From assembly GCF_024297065.1 (NCBI RefSeq), contig NZ_CP101114.1:1116001-1180000 (forward strand): 64,000 nt of DNA, read 5' to 3'. This stretch comes from Bartonella harrusi. Its GTDB lineage: Bacteria; Pseudomonadota; Alphaproteobacteria; Rhizobiales; Rhizobiaceae. Of this stretch, positions 21,243 through 30,849 are shown piece by piece. The number at the start of each line of letters is the position of its first letter. Within the stretch, counting starts at the first letter, position 1. The translations under genes and the position numbers were made by a program. The notes under the pieces were generated by a model, which ran no database searches, was not told the origin of the DNA, and saw only the letters and a program-made list of their open reading frames with translations.

Positions 21243-22463
21243 ATGATAAGAGGGTTTTCTATCAAAAAACGAAGTTGGAATATTATTTGCTATGTTTCAA
21301 GCTTTTTATTATTTTTTTTAATATTCCAAACAAGTATTCAAGCTGCTTATGCTCTAAAACTTATCAATTTGCGAACCATTGGTGATAGTACGCGCACACG
21401 TATTGTTGCACTTTTTGATGCTGAACCAAATGTTCATTTACAAACTTTGGACAACCCTGCACGTTTGATTATCAATTTACCTATCATTGATTTTTCAGCA
21501 CAAAAGACATCTTTTGAAAAACAGAATACAGTATCAGGTATGTTATCAGATGTGCGTTATGGTTTCTCTGATATACAAACTTCACGCATTATTTTAACAA
21601 GCAAAACGCTTTTTGTTGTTGAAAAAACTGTGGTACAAAAATTGAATAGTGGTTTATGGCAACTGCTTATCGATATTCGTAAAAGTACACAAGAGAAGTT
21701 TGATAATATATTGAAAAAACAACAAAAAAATGATCACAATACAAAAAAACAGCTAAGTTTCGCACGTAATTTTCGTGTTGTTCTTGATCCTGGTCATGGT
21801 GGAATTGATGGTGGTGCACAAGGTATTACTGGAATTTTAGAAAAAAATATAACGCTCGCTTTTGCGCGCGCATTGCGAGATGAATTAAAAAAAGATTCCC
21901 ATATCACCGTTACGTTAACACGCGATTCTGACGTCTTTTTAAGATTGAGTGAAAGAGTTAAGAAAGCACAGGAATTTGATGCAGATCTTTTTATATCTAT
22001 TCATGCGGATACTATTAATATGCGTTCTCTTCGCGGTGCTACAGTCTATACCATATCAGATAAGGCATCTGATGCAATTGCAAAATCCTTAGCTGAAAGT
22101 GAAAATAAAGTTGATTTGCTTGATGGATTGCCTGCAGAAGAATCGCTCGAGATTACGGATATTTTAATGGACCTTACGCGACGTGAAACTCTCGCATTTT
22201 CAGTTAATTTTGCTGATCGGGTTGTTTTAAATTTATCAAAGAGTAATATTAATTTGATAAATAACCCTCATCGATATGCTGATTTTCAAGTTTTAAAGGC
22301 TCCTGATATACCCTCTGTCTTGATAGAAATAGGTTATTTATCAAATAAAGAGGATGAGAAATTATTAAACGATCCTCAATGGAGAAAACAAATGGCTGCT
22401 TCTATTACGCATTCTATTCGTCAATTCGCCGAATATAGGCAGAAAATTATGCAGCCTCTTTAA
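21243..22463 (+). CDS. amiC: N-acetylmuramoyl-L-alanine amidase AmiC type
   Basis: This periplasmic zinc amidase cleaves the peptide stem from peptidoglycan during cell separation. After a signal sequence or anchor (hydrophobic residues about 17-40, ending near AAYA) comes an AMIN domain (residues about 45-140) for septal peptidoglycan targeting. The Amidase_3 catalytic domain begins with VLDPGHGGIDGGAQG near residue 180; FISIHAD near 250 and IEIGYLSN near 360 carry the other zinc and catalytic residues. The frame extends to GTG 21231, but ATG 21243 has a better-placed GTAGAG. It precedes the PBP1A gene, a pairing common in alphaproteobacteria. Confidence 0.93.
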   Translation: MIRGFSIKKRSWNIICYVSSFLLFFLIFQTSIQAAYALKLINLRTIGDSTRTRIVALFDAEPNVHLQTLDNPARLIINLPIIDFSAQKTSFEKQNTVSGMLSDVRYGFSDIQTSRIILTSKTLFVVEKTVVQKLNSGLWQLLIDIRKSTQEKFDNILKKQQKNDHNTKKQLSFARNFRVVLDPGHGGIDGGAQGITGILEKNITLAFARALRDELKKDSHITVTLTRDSDVFLRLSERVKKAQEFDADLFISIHADTINMRSLRGATVYTISDKASDAIAKSLAESENKVDLLDGLPAEESLEITDILMDLTRRETLAFSVNFADRVVLNLSKSNINLINNPHRYADFQVLKAPDIPSVLIEIGYLSNKEDEKLLNDPQWRKQMAASITHSIRQFAEYRQKIMQPL

Positions 22464-22612
22464 ATTCATAAAGAAATAGAATACTAATGTGGGTTTATAG
22501 GTAAAAGATAGAAGATTATTTTTCTTTATCTCAGCTATAGTGATGGCGCCCACTTTGGGTTGTGAGATAATGTATTTTTGATCAATTCTGAAGAAAGTGG
22601 ATAGCCGTTTTT

Positions 22613-25069
22613 ATGATAATTTTTTTTAGATATCTTCTTCGCTTTGTTATTACTATTGGAGTCGTTGGAGCAATAGGACAAAAGGTAATAGCAAAGGAGC
22701 CAACAAGTGCATTGCCTGATTATGAAGTTCTTTCGCTTTATGAACCAGCTGTGATGACACGTGTTCATGCTTCTGATGGTAGACTTATGGCAGAATTTGC
22801 GACAAAACGTCGCCTTTATTTACCCATTGAGTCAATACCAGAGCTCTTAAAAAATGCTTTTATTTCAGCTGAAGATAAAAACTTTTATCATCATTTTGGT
22901 TTAGATCCTGGAGGACTTTCTAGAGCCTTAATCAATAATATCCGTAATATTGGTTCTGGAAAACGTCCAGAGGGAGCATCAACGATTACACAACAAGTCG
23001 CTAAAAACTTCCTTCTAAGTTCAGATGCAACATTAGAGCGTAAATTTAAGGAAGCTATATTAGCTATGCGCATTGAGAAGACTTATTCAAAAGATCATAT
23101 TCTCGAGCTTTATCTCAACGAAATTTATCTTGGTCGTAGTACTTATGGTGTTGCAGCAGCAGCTTTAACTTATTTTAATAAATCCGTTAACGATCTTACT
23201 TTAGAGCAATGTGCTTATTTGGCATCTCTTCCAAAAGGTCCAGCAAATTATGATCCTTTCAAGAACACACAACGTGCTATTAATCGACGCAATTGGGTTA
23301 TCGACCGGATGGTTGCAAATGGATATGTAACGCATGAACAAGGTGAAAAAGCGAAGGAAAAGCCTTTAGGGGCGACAATGCGCGGTAGCGATAACTACGT
23401 ATTTGCTGCTGATTATTTTACAGAAGAGGTCCGTCGTCGTTTAATGCATCGCTATGGCGCCAAAACACTTTACGAAGGTGGATTTTCAATTCGTACAACA
23501 CTTGATCCGCAGCTGCAGCTTATTGCTCGGCGTGCTTTGCACGATGGATTAATTAAATTTGACCATTCGCAAGGATGGCGTGGAGCTTATAAACATATTG
23601 ATAAGAGCAATGATTGGGGTACAGAACTTGCAAATATTACAGGATTGAGTGACGTTCCTGAATGGCGTTTAGCTGTAGTCCTTTCTACTAATGCCAATAA
23701 AGTAAAAATTGGTTTGCAGCCACAACGTGAAGCTTCAGGTTTATTATCAACGAAGCGAGAAATAGCTGTTTTATCTGAAACTGATTCGAAATGGGCATTA
23801 AAAGAAAATGGCACTTGGAAAACTGTTCGGGATTTATCTCATCTCCTAGAGGTTGGAGATGTTGTTTTTGTCGAAAAAGCATCGAATACAGAAAATATTT
23901 ACCGTTTACAACAAATTCCAAAGATTGAAGGTGCGATTGTTGCCATGGAGCCTCATACAGGACGTGTTCTTGCTATGGTGGGAGGATTTTCTTTTGCAAC
24001 TTCCGAATTTAATCGTGCAACACAAGCCTATCGTCAGCCCGGTTCTGCTTTCAAACCTATTGTCTATGCAGCGGCACTCGATAATGGATATACACCAGCA
24101 TCGGTTGTTTTAGATGGTCCCATTGAAATTCGCCAATATAATGGTGAGATTTGGCAACCTAAAAATTATGGTGGTACATTCGCGGGACCTTCTACGCTGC
24201 GTTATGGTATCGAATACTCCCGTAATCTTATGACGGTACGGCTTGCCTACGATATGGGAATGCCCCTTGTCGCTGAATATGCAGAACGTTTTGGTATTGT
24301 AGATAAGTTGCAACCTTATCTTCCTATGGCTTTAGGAGCTGCTGAAACAACAGTATTACGAATGGTTACAGCGTATTCAGTTATTGCCAATGGGGGACGC
24401 TCTATTCATCCCTCTTTGATAGATAGAATCCAAGACCGTTATGGAAAAACGATTTATCGCCATGATGATCGTATTTGTGAAAATTGTAATGCTGAGTTTT
24501 GGGATAATCAAAGCGAACCGATATTAACTGATGAGCGGGATCAAGTGCTTGATCCTATGACAGCTTATCAAATTACATCAATGATGGAAGGGGTTGTTCA
24601 ACGTGGTACAGCGGCACGCTTGCAATATCTTAATCGACATATCGCTGCAAAAACAGGAACAACAAATGATTCTAAAGATGTATGGTTCATGGGTTTTACC
24701 CCTGATCTTGTTGTTGGTATTTTCATCGGTTACGATCAACCAGCACCGTTAGGGCATAATGGTACGGGAAGTTCATTGGCAGCGCCTGTTTTTGGTGAAT
24801 TTATGGAAACAGCTCTGAAAGGGAAACCCGATGTGCCATTTAAAATGCCAGAGGGAATGATTTTAATGCCGATTAATCGTAAAACAGGGATGCTTGCTGA
24901 GGCAGGAGACCGTGATGTTATTATAGAAGCATTTAAACCAGGAACAGGACCTGCTGATATTTATCAGGTCATTGGTAGTACAAGCTCTTTTCAAGAAGGA
25001 ATTCCTGCAAAAACCACTTCTCCACAAGTCAACAAAGCTCTTGAAAGTGGTACAGGTGGTTTATATTAA
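22613..25069 (+). CDS. mrcA: Penicillin-binding protein 1A (bifunctional transglycosylase/transpeptidase)
   Basis: This class A PBP polymerises glycan strands and cross-links peptides. The 818-residue protein has one N-terminal membrane anchor (residues about 3-25). The GT51 domain shows EDKNFYHHFG near residue 85 and GASTITQQVAKN near 123. The transpeptidase domain has the SAFK (SxxK) nucleophile at S478, SRN near 540 and KTGTT beginning at K680. An OB-like insertion lies between the two catalytic domains (around residues 300-430). It follows amiC by 150 bases and precedes prfB, an order seen in Rhizobiales. The symbol could equally be ponA. Confidence 0.94.
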   Translation: MIIFFRYLLRFVITIGVVGAIGQKVIAKEPTSALPDYEVLSLYEPAVMTRVHASDGRLMAEFATKRRLYLPIESIPELLKNAFISAEDKNFYHHFGLDPGGLSRALINNIRNIGSGKRPEGASTITQQVAKNFLLSSDATLERKFKEAILAMRIEKTYSKDHILELYLNEIYLGRSTYGVAAAALTYFNKSVNDLTLEQCAYLASLPKGPANYDPFKNTQRAINRRNWVIDRMVANGYVTHEQGEKAKEKPLGATMRGSDNYVFAADYFTEEVRRRLMHRYGAKTLYEGGFSIRTTLDPQLQLIARRALHDGLIKFDHSQGWRGAYKHIDKSNDWGTELANITGLSDVPEWRLAVVLSTNANKVKIGLQPQREASGLLSTKREIAVLSETDSKWALKENGTWKTVRDLSHLLEVGDVVFVEKASNTENIYRLQQIPKIEGAIVAMEPHTGRVLAMVGGFSFATSEFNRATQAYRQPGSAFKPIVYAAALDNGYTPASVVLDGPIEIRQYNGEIWQPKNYGGTFAGPSTLRYGIEYSRNLMTVRLAYDMGMPLVAEYAERFGIVDKLQPYLPMALGAAETTVLRMVTAYSVIANGGRSIHPSLIDRIQDRYGKTIYRHDDRICENCNAEFWDNQSEPILTDERDQVLDPMTAYQITSMMEGVVQRGTAARLQYLNRHIAAKTGTTNDSKDVWFMGFTPDLVVGIFIGYDQPAPLGHNGTGSSLAAPVFGEFMETALKGKPDVPFKMPEGMILMPINRKTGMLAEAGDRDVIIEAFKPGTGPADIYQVIGSTSSFQEGIPAKTTSPQVNKALESGTGGLY

Positions 25070-25262
25070 TGGGCAAAAAAATCTTTCCGTTTTCATACGA
25101 TTGAGGAAGTGGAATAGTTTTTATTTATTTTTGTAATAGAGCTATAATAAATGGGTTGATGAAGCGATACCATTGCTTTACTAAAATCATTGAATTTGTA
25201 TAAAATACTAAAAAATATAACTCAAAAAAAGTCTTAAAAAGTAAAAACTGCGGTGTGAAATT

Positions 25263-26391
25263 ATGCGAGCTGAAATAGAAGCATTGGTCGATGAAATCCA
25301 AAAGGCAATTAAGTTGCTAAGGGGGCATCTTTGACTGGGATCAGTCACTAAAACGTCTCGAGTATCTCAATCAAAAAGCAGAAGATCCGACACTTTGGGA
25401 GGATGCACAGCAAGCGCAAGACATGATGCGTGAACGTCAGCGCCTTGATGATTCAATCAATGGTATTTTGTCATTTACGAAAATACTCGAAGAGTGCATA
25501 GAATTAATCGAGATGGGCGAAGAGGAAAGTGATATTGAAATTATCACTGATGCGGAGAATTCGATACGTAATCTTAAAAATGCGATAGATAAGAAACAAA
25601 TTGATGTGCTTCTTTCAGGAGAAGCCGATCAGAATGATAGTTATCTAGAAATTCATGCTGGCGCAGGTGGTACAGAAAGCCAAGATTGGGCTTCTATGCT
25701 ATTACGCATGTATATACGCTGGGCTGAACAACATAAAATGAAAGTTGATATATTAGAAATTCACGATGGAGAAGAAGCAGGAATAAAATCAGCAACTCTT
25801 CTCATAAAAGGACATAATGCTTACGGTATGTTGAAAACAGAATCAGGCGTTCATCGTTTGGTACGCATTTCACCATTTGATTCAAATGCAAAGCGCCATA
25901 CTTCTTTCGCTAGCATTTGGATTTATCCAGTTATTGATGATAATATTGAAGTTGATGTTTCAGAGGCAGATGTTCGTATTGATACATATCGTGCTTCAGG
26001 AGCGGGAGGACAGCACGTCAATACAACAGATTCTGCAGTTCGCATTACACATATTAAAACAGGTATTGTTGTTCAATGTCAAACCGAGCGTTCTCAGCAT
26101 AAAAATCGAGCAACTGCGTGGTCTATGTTGCGTGCAAGACTCTATGAAGAAGAGCTCAAAAAAAGAGAAGAAGAAACAAATGCTCTTGAATCTTCTAAGA
26201 CAGAAATCGGGTGGGGGCATCAGATTAGATCTTATGTTCTTCAACCCTATCAGCTTGTCAAAGATTTACGCACAGGTGTCGAAAACACGGATCCACAATC
26301 TGTACTTAATGGAAATCTGGATGCATTTATAGAAGCAGCACTTGCACAACGTGTTTATGGAAAAGTTCAAGAAATTGAAGATATTGATTAA
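25263..26391 (+). CDS. prfB: Peptide chain release factor 2, made by programmed +1 frameshift
   Basis: RF2 releases polypeptides at UGA and UAA stops. Translation begins at ATG 25263 and reads 23 codons to an in-frame TGA at 25332; a +1 shift at CTT-TGA-C continues in the frame that runs to 26391, giving about 375 residues. After the shift the sequence begins DWDQSLKRLEYLNQKAEDP, typical of RF2. The catalytic loop GAGGQHVN with the GGQ tripeptide is near residue 245, and the C-terminal DLRTGVENTDPQSVL motif is present. A conventional single-frame call would start wrongly at about 25423 and lose the N-terminus. The frameshift makes RF2 level self-regulating. Confidence 0.96.
25320..25335 (+). 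promoter_or_regulatory. prfB programmed +1 frameshift site
   Basis: The string AGGGGGCATCTTTGAC contains the internal Shine-Dalgarno-like AGGGGG, a three-base spacer, the slippery CTT codon and the TGA stop followed by C. It differs by one base from the well-known E. coli site (CAT in place of TAT). When RF2 is scarce, ribosomes pause at TGA and slip by +1. Confidence 0.95.
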
Positions 26392-26521
26392 ACAAAGATG
26401 CTCTTTTCCAAAAAATTATAGGTTCATTGATTGTTTTGCTAATTTTATCTTGTTAATTTAAGTTTACAAAGTCTAATAGATGAAAGGATTTCACATCTTA
26501 TAGGCGCTTGAATAACAAAGT

Positions 26522-27004
26522 TTACAAGCCATTACGATGTAAAAGTGCAGCCGCAGCGAATACCTCATCTGCATGCCCAGGCACGCTAACTTTACGCCAT
26601 TCTTCTACTATTTTTCTGGTTGAATCAATCAGAAAAGTGCTTCGTTCAACACCCATATATTTTCGTCCATACATGCTTTTTTCAACCCAAACACCATAAG
26701 CTTCAAGCGTCGTTTTTTCTTCATCGGAAACGAGGATGATATCAAGATCGTGTTTTGCTTTAAATTTGTCATGTTTTTTAACACTGTCTGGAGATATTCC
26801 AATAATGACAGCTCCGATTTCGTCAAATTTTGTCTTCAATCGGGTAAAATCAATCGCTTCACTTGTGCATCCACTCGTATCGTCCTTTGGATAAAAATAT
26901 AAAACAACAATTTTTCCCTGAAGATCGGAAAGGCATAGTTTTTTTTCACCGTCGCATGGTAAATTAAAATCAGGAGCAAGAGTGCCTTTTATCGGTTTTG
27001 TCAT
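26522..27004 (-). CDS. bcp: Thioredoxin-dependent thiol peroxidase (Bcp/PrxQ peroxiredoxin)
   Basis: This thiol peroxidase reduces hydrogen peroxide and organic hydroperoxides. The 160-residue thioredoxin-fold protein has the start MTKPIKGTLAPDFNLP and the peroxidatic cysteine in DDTSGCTSEAIDF near residue 46. The resolving cysteine found five residues later in E. coli BCP is isoleucine here and I see no other cysteine nearby, so it resembles the 1-Cys-like subset. The frame extends upstream to 27034, but ATG 27004 matches the family start and follows AGAAAGATC. It is transcribed toward prfB. Confidence 0.9.
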   Translation of the reverse strand: MTKPIKGTLAPDFNLPCDGEKKLCLSDLQGKIVVLYFYPKDDTSGCTSEAIDFTRLKTKFDEIGAVIIGISPDSVKKHDKFKAKHDLDIILVSDEEKTTLEAYGVWVEKSMYGRKYMGVERSTFLIDSTRKIVEEWRKVSVPGHADEVFAAAALLHRNGL

Positions 27005-27174
27005 TTGTTGTGATCTTTCTTTTTTGTATAGCAAGTGTGAAGCAAGAAAAATACATAGAAGGAGTAAAGATTCAATTCTCTTGTCATTTTTTTAAAGAAT
27101 TTTTATTTCCCTTGGATAACACCTTATATCATAAAGATGAAATCGAGCAAATGATGAAAAAGATTATAAATCAA

Positions 27175-28428
27175 TCATAGTGTTTTTATCAAAACATGCT
27201 TTTTCTTACCAAAAGAAAGTTTAATTGTTCCTTCAGCATTGATATCTTCTTCAAGAAGAAGATGCGTTTCATTCTCAATGATTTTATCATTGATACGGAC
27301 ACCCCCACCTTGAACATGTCTACGTGCTTCACTGTTAGATTTAGCTAATCCTGCTTGTACTAAAAGAGTTAACAATCCAACACCTGTTGTTAATTCTGTA
27401 GCATGAATTTGAACAGTTGGAAGGTTTTCTCCGAGTGCTTTTTCTTCAAAAATTTTACGAGCAGTTTCGGCAGCTTCATTAGCAACACTGCGCCCATGCA
27501 ACATTGCGGTAACTTCTGTTGCAAGAATCTTTTTAGCTTCGTTAATTTCAATTCCCTGTAATGTAGAAAGTTTAAGGATCTCGTCCATTGACAATGTTGT
27601 ATAAAGCTTTAAAAACCTTGTAACATCAGCATCTTCTGTATTGCGCCAATATTGCCAAAAGTGATAAGGTGAAAGCATATCTGCATTAAGCCATACAGCA
27701 CCATTTAATGATTTACCCATTTTAGCACCAGAAGAAGTTGTTAACAATGGTGAAGTTAATGCATATAACTGCGCTGTTCCTAAACGATGTCCTAACTCAA
27801 TGCCATTGATAATATTGCCCCATTGATCAGAGCCTCCCATTTGCATGCGCAATCCATAACGCTTATAAAGCTCAACAAAATCATAAGCTTGCAAAATCAT
27901 ATAATTAAATTCAAGGAATGACAAAGAATGTTCGCGTTCAAGTCTCAATCTGACAGAGTCAAACGACAACATACGGTTAACAGAAAAATGTTTTCCTACA
28001 TCACGTAAAAATTCTAAATAGTTCAAATTAGATAACCATTCAGCATTATTCACAATGCATGCATCGGTTTTTCTATCACCAAATGTCAAATAGTTCGCGA
28101 ATACTTTTTTAATACTAGCGATATTTTTAGCAATATCATCTTGTGTCAGAAGACGCCGTGCCTCATCCTTAAAGGAAGGATCACCGATCAGTCCTGTTCC
28201 TCCTCCCATCAAAGCAATAGGACGGTGGCCGGTTTTTTGTAACCAATAAAGCATCATAATTTGCAGAAGACTTCCTGCATGTAAACTTGATGCAGTAGGA
28301 TCAAATCCAATATAAGCGCTTACAGCTTCTTTTGAAAAAAGATCATCCAAACCTTTTTCATCTGAAACTTGATGAATAAAGCCACGTTCGCTCATAATGT
28401 GTAAAAAATCAGATTTAAAGGCAAGCAC
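27175..28428 (-). CDS. tyrS: Tyrosyl-tRNA synthetase
   Basis: TyrRS charges tRNA-Tyr. The 417-residue class I synthetase has [18 protein letters not shown] (HIGH equivalent; residues about 38-55), the tyrosine-binding [10 protein letters not shown] segment near residue 195 and the KMSKS equivalent GAKMGKS near 240. The C-terminal 70 residues form an S4-like RNA-binding domain with [16 protein letters not shown]. Length and motif spacing are normal for the bacterial TyrRS. It lies on the minus strand upstream of bcp, separated by 170 bases. Confidence 0.95.
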   Translation of the reverse strand: MLAFKSDFLHIMSERGFIHQVSDEKGLDDLFSKEAVSAYIGFDPTASSLHAGSLLQIMMLYWLQKTGHRPIALMGGGTGLIGDPSFKDEARRLLTQDDIAKNIASIKKVFANYLTFGDRKTDACIVNNAEWLSNLNYLEFLRDVGKHFSVNRMLSFDSVRLRLEREHSLSFLEFNYMILQAYDFVELYKRYGLRMQMGGSDQWGNIINGIELGHRLGTAQLYALTSPLLTTSSGAKMGKSLNGAVWLNADMLSPYHFWQYWRNTEDADVTRFLKLYTTLSMDEILKLSTLQGIEINEAKKILATEVTAMLHGRSVANEAAETARKIFEEKALGENLPTVQIHATELTTGVGLLTLLVQAGLAKSNSEARRHVQGGGVRINDKIIENETHLLLEEDINAEGTIKLSFGKKKHVLIKTL

Positions 28429-28694
28429 AGATCTTATTTCCTAATTAATATTGCATTTATTTATATAACGAGATTGCTCATCTATTCTCTCTACCATAAA
28501 TAACGCAAATCTCATAAGAAAATGAAAGATATAAGAAATGAAAACAAACACCTTAAGAATCCTTCTTTCAAGTATAAGAAAAAAAGATTGTTTGTTTATT
28601 CTTAAACGCAAACAGATATCCAAAAACTGGGAAACAAGGCAAAAAACAACCCCCCTTTTTCCTATCAGAATGAATTTGTTATATTTTTAGTGCT

Positions 28695-29375
28695 TTAGGT
28701 AAGTAACAATATTTCAGGTGGGGGAACAAGGAATTCAGTTGTAATATGATTATCTAAATATTGAGAACATCGTTCAATAAGCTCTTTATTGCATCCGCTA
28801 AAAAAGTGGTTAGCACCTTCTAGTACTTCTTGTGTAATCGTAATTCCTTTTTGTATTTTTAGTTTATCTACAAGAGCTTGAACATCTTTTGGAGGAGCAA
28901 CTTTATCAATATCACCGTGAATGATAAGTCCAGAGGAGGGGCAGGGGGCAAGAAATGAAAAGTCATAAACATTAGGTTGTGGAGCAACGGATATAAAGCC
29001 TTCAATTTCTGGTCGGCGCATTAAAAGCTGCATCCCAATCCAAGCACCGAATGAATATCCAGCTACCCAGCAATTTTTAGAATCAGGATGCTGTGTTTGT
29101 ACCCAATCGAGTGCTGCAGCAGCATCAGAAAGTTCTCCTATTCCATAATCAAATTCACCTTGGCTGCGACCGATACCACGAAAATTAAAACGTAATGTAG
29201 TAAAACCACGTTGTTGAAACATATAGAAAAGATCATAAACAATTTTATTGTTCATCGTTCCCCCAAATTGGGGATGTGGGTGCAAAATAATAGCAATTGG
29301 TGCATTTCTGTGCTGTGAAGGCTGATAACGCCCTTCAAGTCGACCTGCGGGACCATTAAAAATAATTTCTGGCAT
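28695..29375 (-). CDS. Alpha/beta hydrolase family protein
   Basis: This 226-residue protein is an alpha/beta hydrolase similar to the COG2945-type proteins. The early HPHPQFGGTMNNK motif (oxyanion/HP region near residue 32), FNFRGIGRSQG and the nucleophile elbow GYSFG near residue 107 are clear; an aspartate in HGDIDKVAPP and a histidine in GANHFF near the C-terminus complete the likely triad. No signal peptide is present. It is divergent from the cysteine desulfurase gene of the suf cluster, a neighbour arrangement also common in Rhizobiales, but its substrate is unknown. Confidence 0.82.
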   Translation of the reverse strand: MPEIIFNGPAGRLEGRYQPSQHRNAPIAIILHPHPQFGGTMNNKIVYDLFYMFQQRGFTTLRFNFRGIGRSQGEFDYGIGELSDAAAALDWVQTQHPDSKNCWVAGYSFGAWIGMQLLMRRPEIEGFISVAPQPNVYDFSFLAPCPSSGLIIHGDIDKVAPPKDVQALVDKLKIQKGITITQEVLEGANHFFSGCNKELIERCSQYLDNHITTEFLVPPPEILLLT

Positions 29376-29535
29376 TAAATGCTCCTTAAAATACTATAAA
29401 GGCTCTCATTGACCTTGATCGACTTTTACCATAGAATCTCTATTTAATTATTAGATATTCTTTTTTAAGTGCATTTTTCAAGAAAATTGCACTATTTTTA
29501 ACATCAATTCATAAGATTAATGATTGCGATGTAAA

Positions 29536-30681
29536 ATGGTTATAAGACGCCGATATTTCGATCATAATGCGACAACACCGCTCAAGAAAACGGCACTAAT
29601 GGCATTATTAGAATCTTTAGAGATATTTGGCAATCCATCATCTGTTCACGCAGAAGGACGTGCTGCTAAAGCTTTATTAGAAAAAGCACGCAGACAAATT
29701 GCTGAAAATCTCAACGCCCATCCAGATCATGTTGTATTTACATCTGGCGCAACTGAAGCAGCAACGACTCTCTTAACACCCCTTTATGATATGGGAAGCT
29801 CTAAAGTGCAATTTTCTCATTTATATATTGGAGCTACTGAGCATCCATCTATAGCAGAAGGAGGACGTTTCTCCAAAGAATCTATTAGTGTAGTCGCTGT
29901 TGATCAAGATGGGATCATTCAACAAGATAAATTAATTTCTCTCTTAACTGGTCACGACAACATAAAAGGTCTTCCTCTTGTTGCTATTCAAGCTGCTAAT
30001 GGTGAAACCGGTGTTATTCAACCAATAAAAGAAATAGCTTCTATCGTTCGAAACTTTGGAGGCATTCTTATCGTTGACTTGACACAATATGTAGGCAAAA
30101 ACTTTGTTGATATTCATCAGATGGGAGGAGATTTTTTTATACTGTCTGCGCATAAAATTGGTGGACCAAAAGGAATCGGTGCTTTTATTTCATGTGGGAA
30201 TCTTCTGATGCCATGTCCTCTTATTGTCGGAGGGGGGCAAGAAAAGGGGTTGCGTGGAGGAACGGGAGCTGTGCCGTTGATTTCTGCTTTCGGGGCAGCG
30301 ATAGCTGATTGTTTCACACAAGAAGAGAGAGAACAGTTAATATCTTTGCGTAATAAATTAGAAGATGGAATAGAGAGCATCTCTTATAATGTTGAAATTT
30401 TTGGTAAAAAAGTTCAACGTTTGCCAAACACAACTTATTTCACTGTACGTGATATAAAAGCTGAAACTATGCAAATTGGTTTTGATTTGGCAGGATTTTC
30501 TGTCTCAGCAGGTTCAGCTTGTTCTTCAGGAAAAGTTAAACAAAATAAAGTTTTGACAGCAATGGGATATCATGTCCCTAATGGAGCGATTCGCGTTTCA
30601 ATAGGGCAGAGCACAACATCTCAAGATATTAATGATTTTTTGTTGTTGTTTGCTCAAATTATCAGTAATAGAAGAGGGTAG
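29536..30681 (+). CDS. Cysteine desulfurase, NifS/IscS type
   Basis: This PLP enzyme removes sulfur from cysteine for Fe-S cluster assembly. The product (about 381 residues from ATG 29536) begins YFDHNATTPL, has the PLP-binding lysine in SAHKIGGPKG near residue 205 and the persulfide cysteine in SAGSACSSGKV near residue 328. The C-terminus GYHVPNGAIRVSIGQ is the normal IscS/NifS ending. It opens the suf cluster, 168 bases before sufB, so the cluster encodes two desulfurases (this one and SufS). A TTG 12 bases upstream in frame is a possible alternative start. The division of labour between the two cannot be read from sequence. Confidence 0.9.
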   Translation: MVIRRRYFDHNATTPLKKTALMALLESLEIFGNPSSVHAEGRAAKALLEKARRQIAENLNAHPDHVVFTSGATEAATTLLTPLYDMGSSKVQFSHLYIGATEHPSIAEGGRFSKESISVVAVDQDGIIQQDKLISLLTGHDNIKGLPLVAIQAANGETGVIQPIKEIASIVRNFGGILIVDLTQYVGKNFVDIHQMGGDFFILSAHKIGGPKGIGAFISCGNLLMPCPLIVGGGQEKGLRGGTGAVPLISAFGAAIADCFTQEEREQLISLRNKLEDGIESISYNVEIFGKKVQRLPNTTYFTVRDIKAETMQIGFDLAGFSVSAGSACSSGKVKQNKVLTAMGYHVPNGAIRVSIGQSTTSQDINDFLLLFAQIISNRRG

Positions 30682-30849
30682 AACTTATTCATTTATATTT
30701 ATAAATTAGAATTATTGTAAAAAGCAAATAAGTTTGATTGAAATTTTTCCACTTTATCTATAGCCTAGAGAATGAGCTAGTCATTTTAATGCTGTGAAAA
30801 ACAAGACTTTTTATTTACCGGTTCTTGATACCAAAAATGGAGAAAGTTT

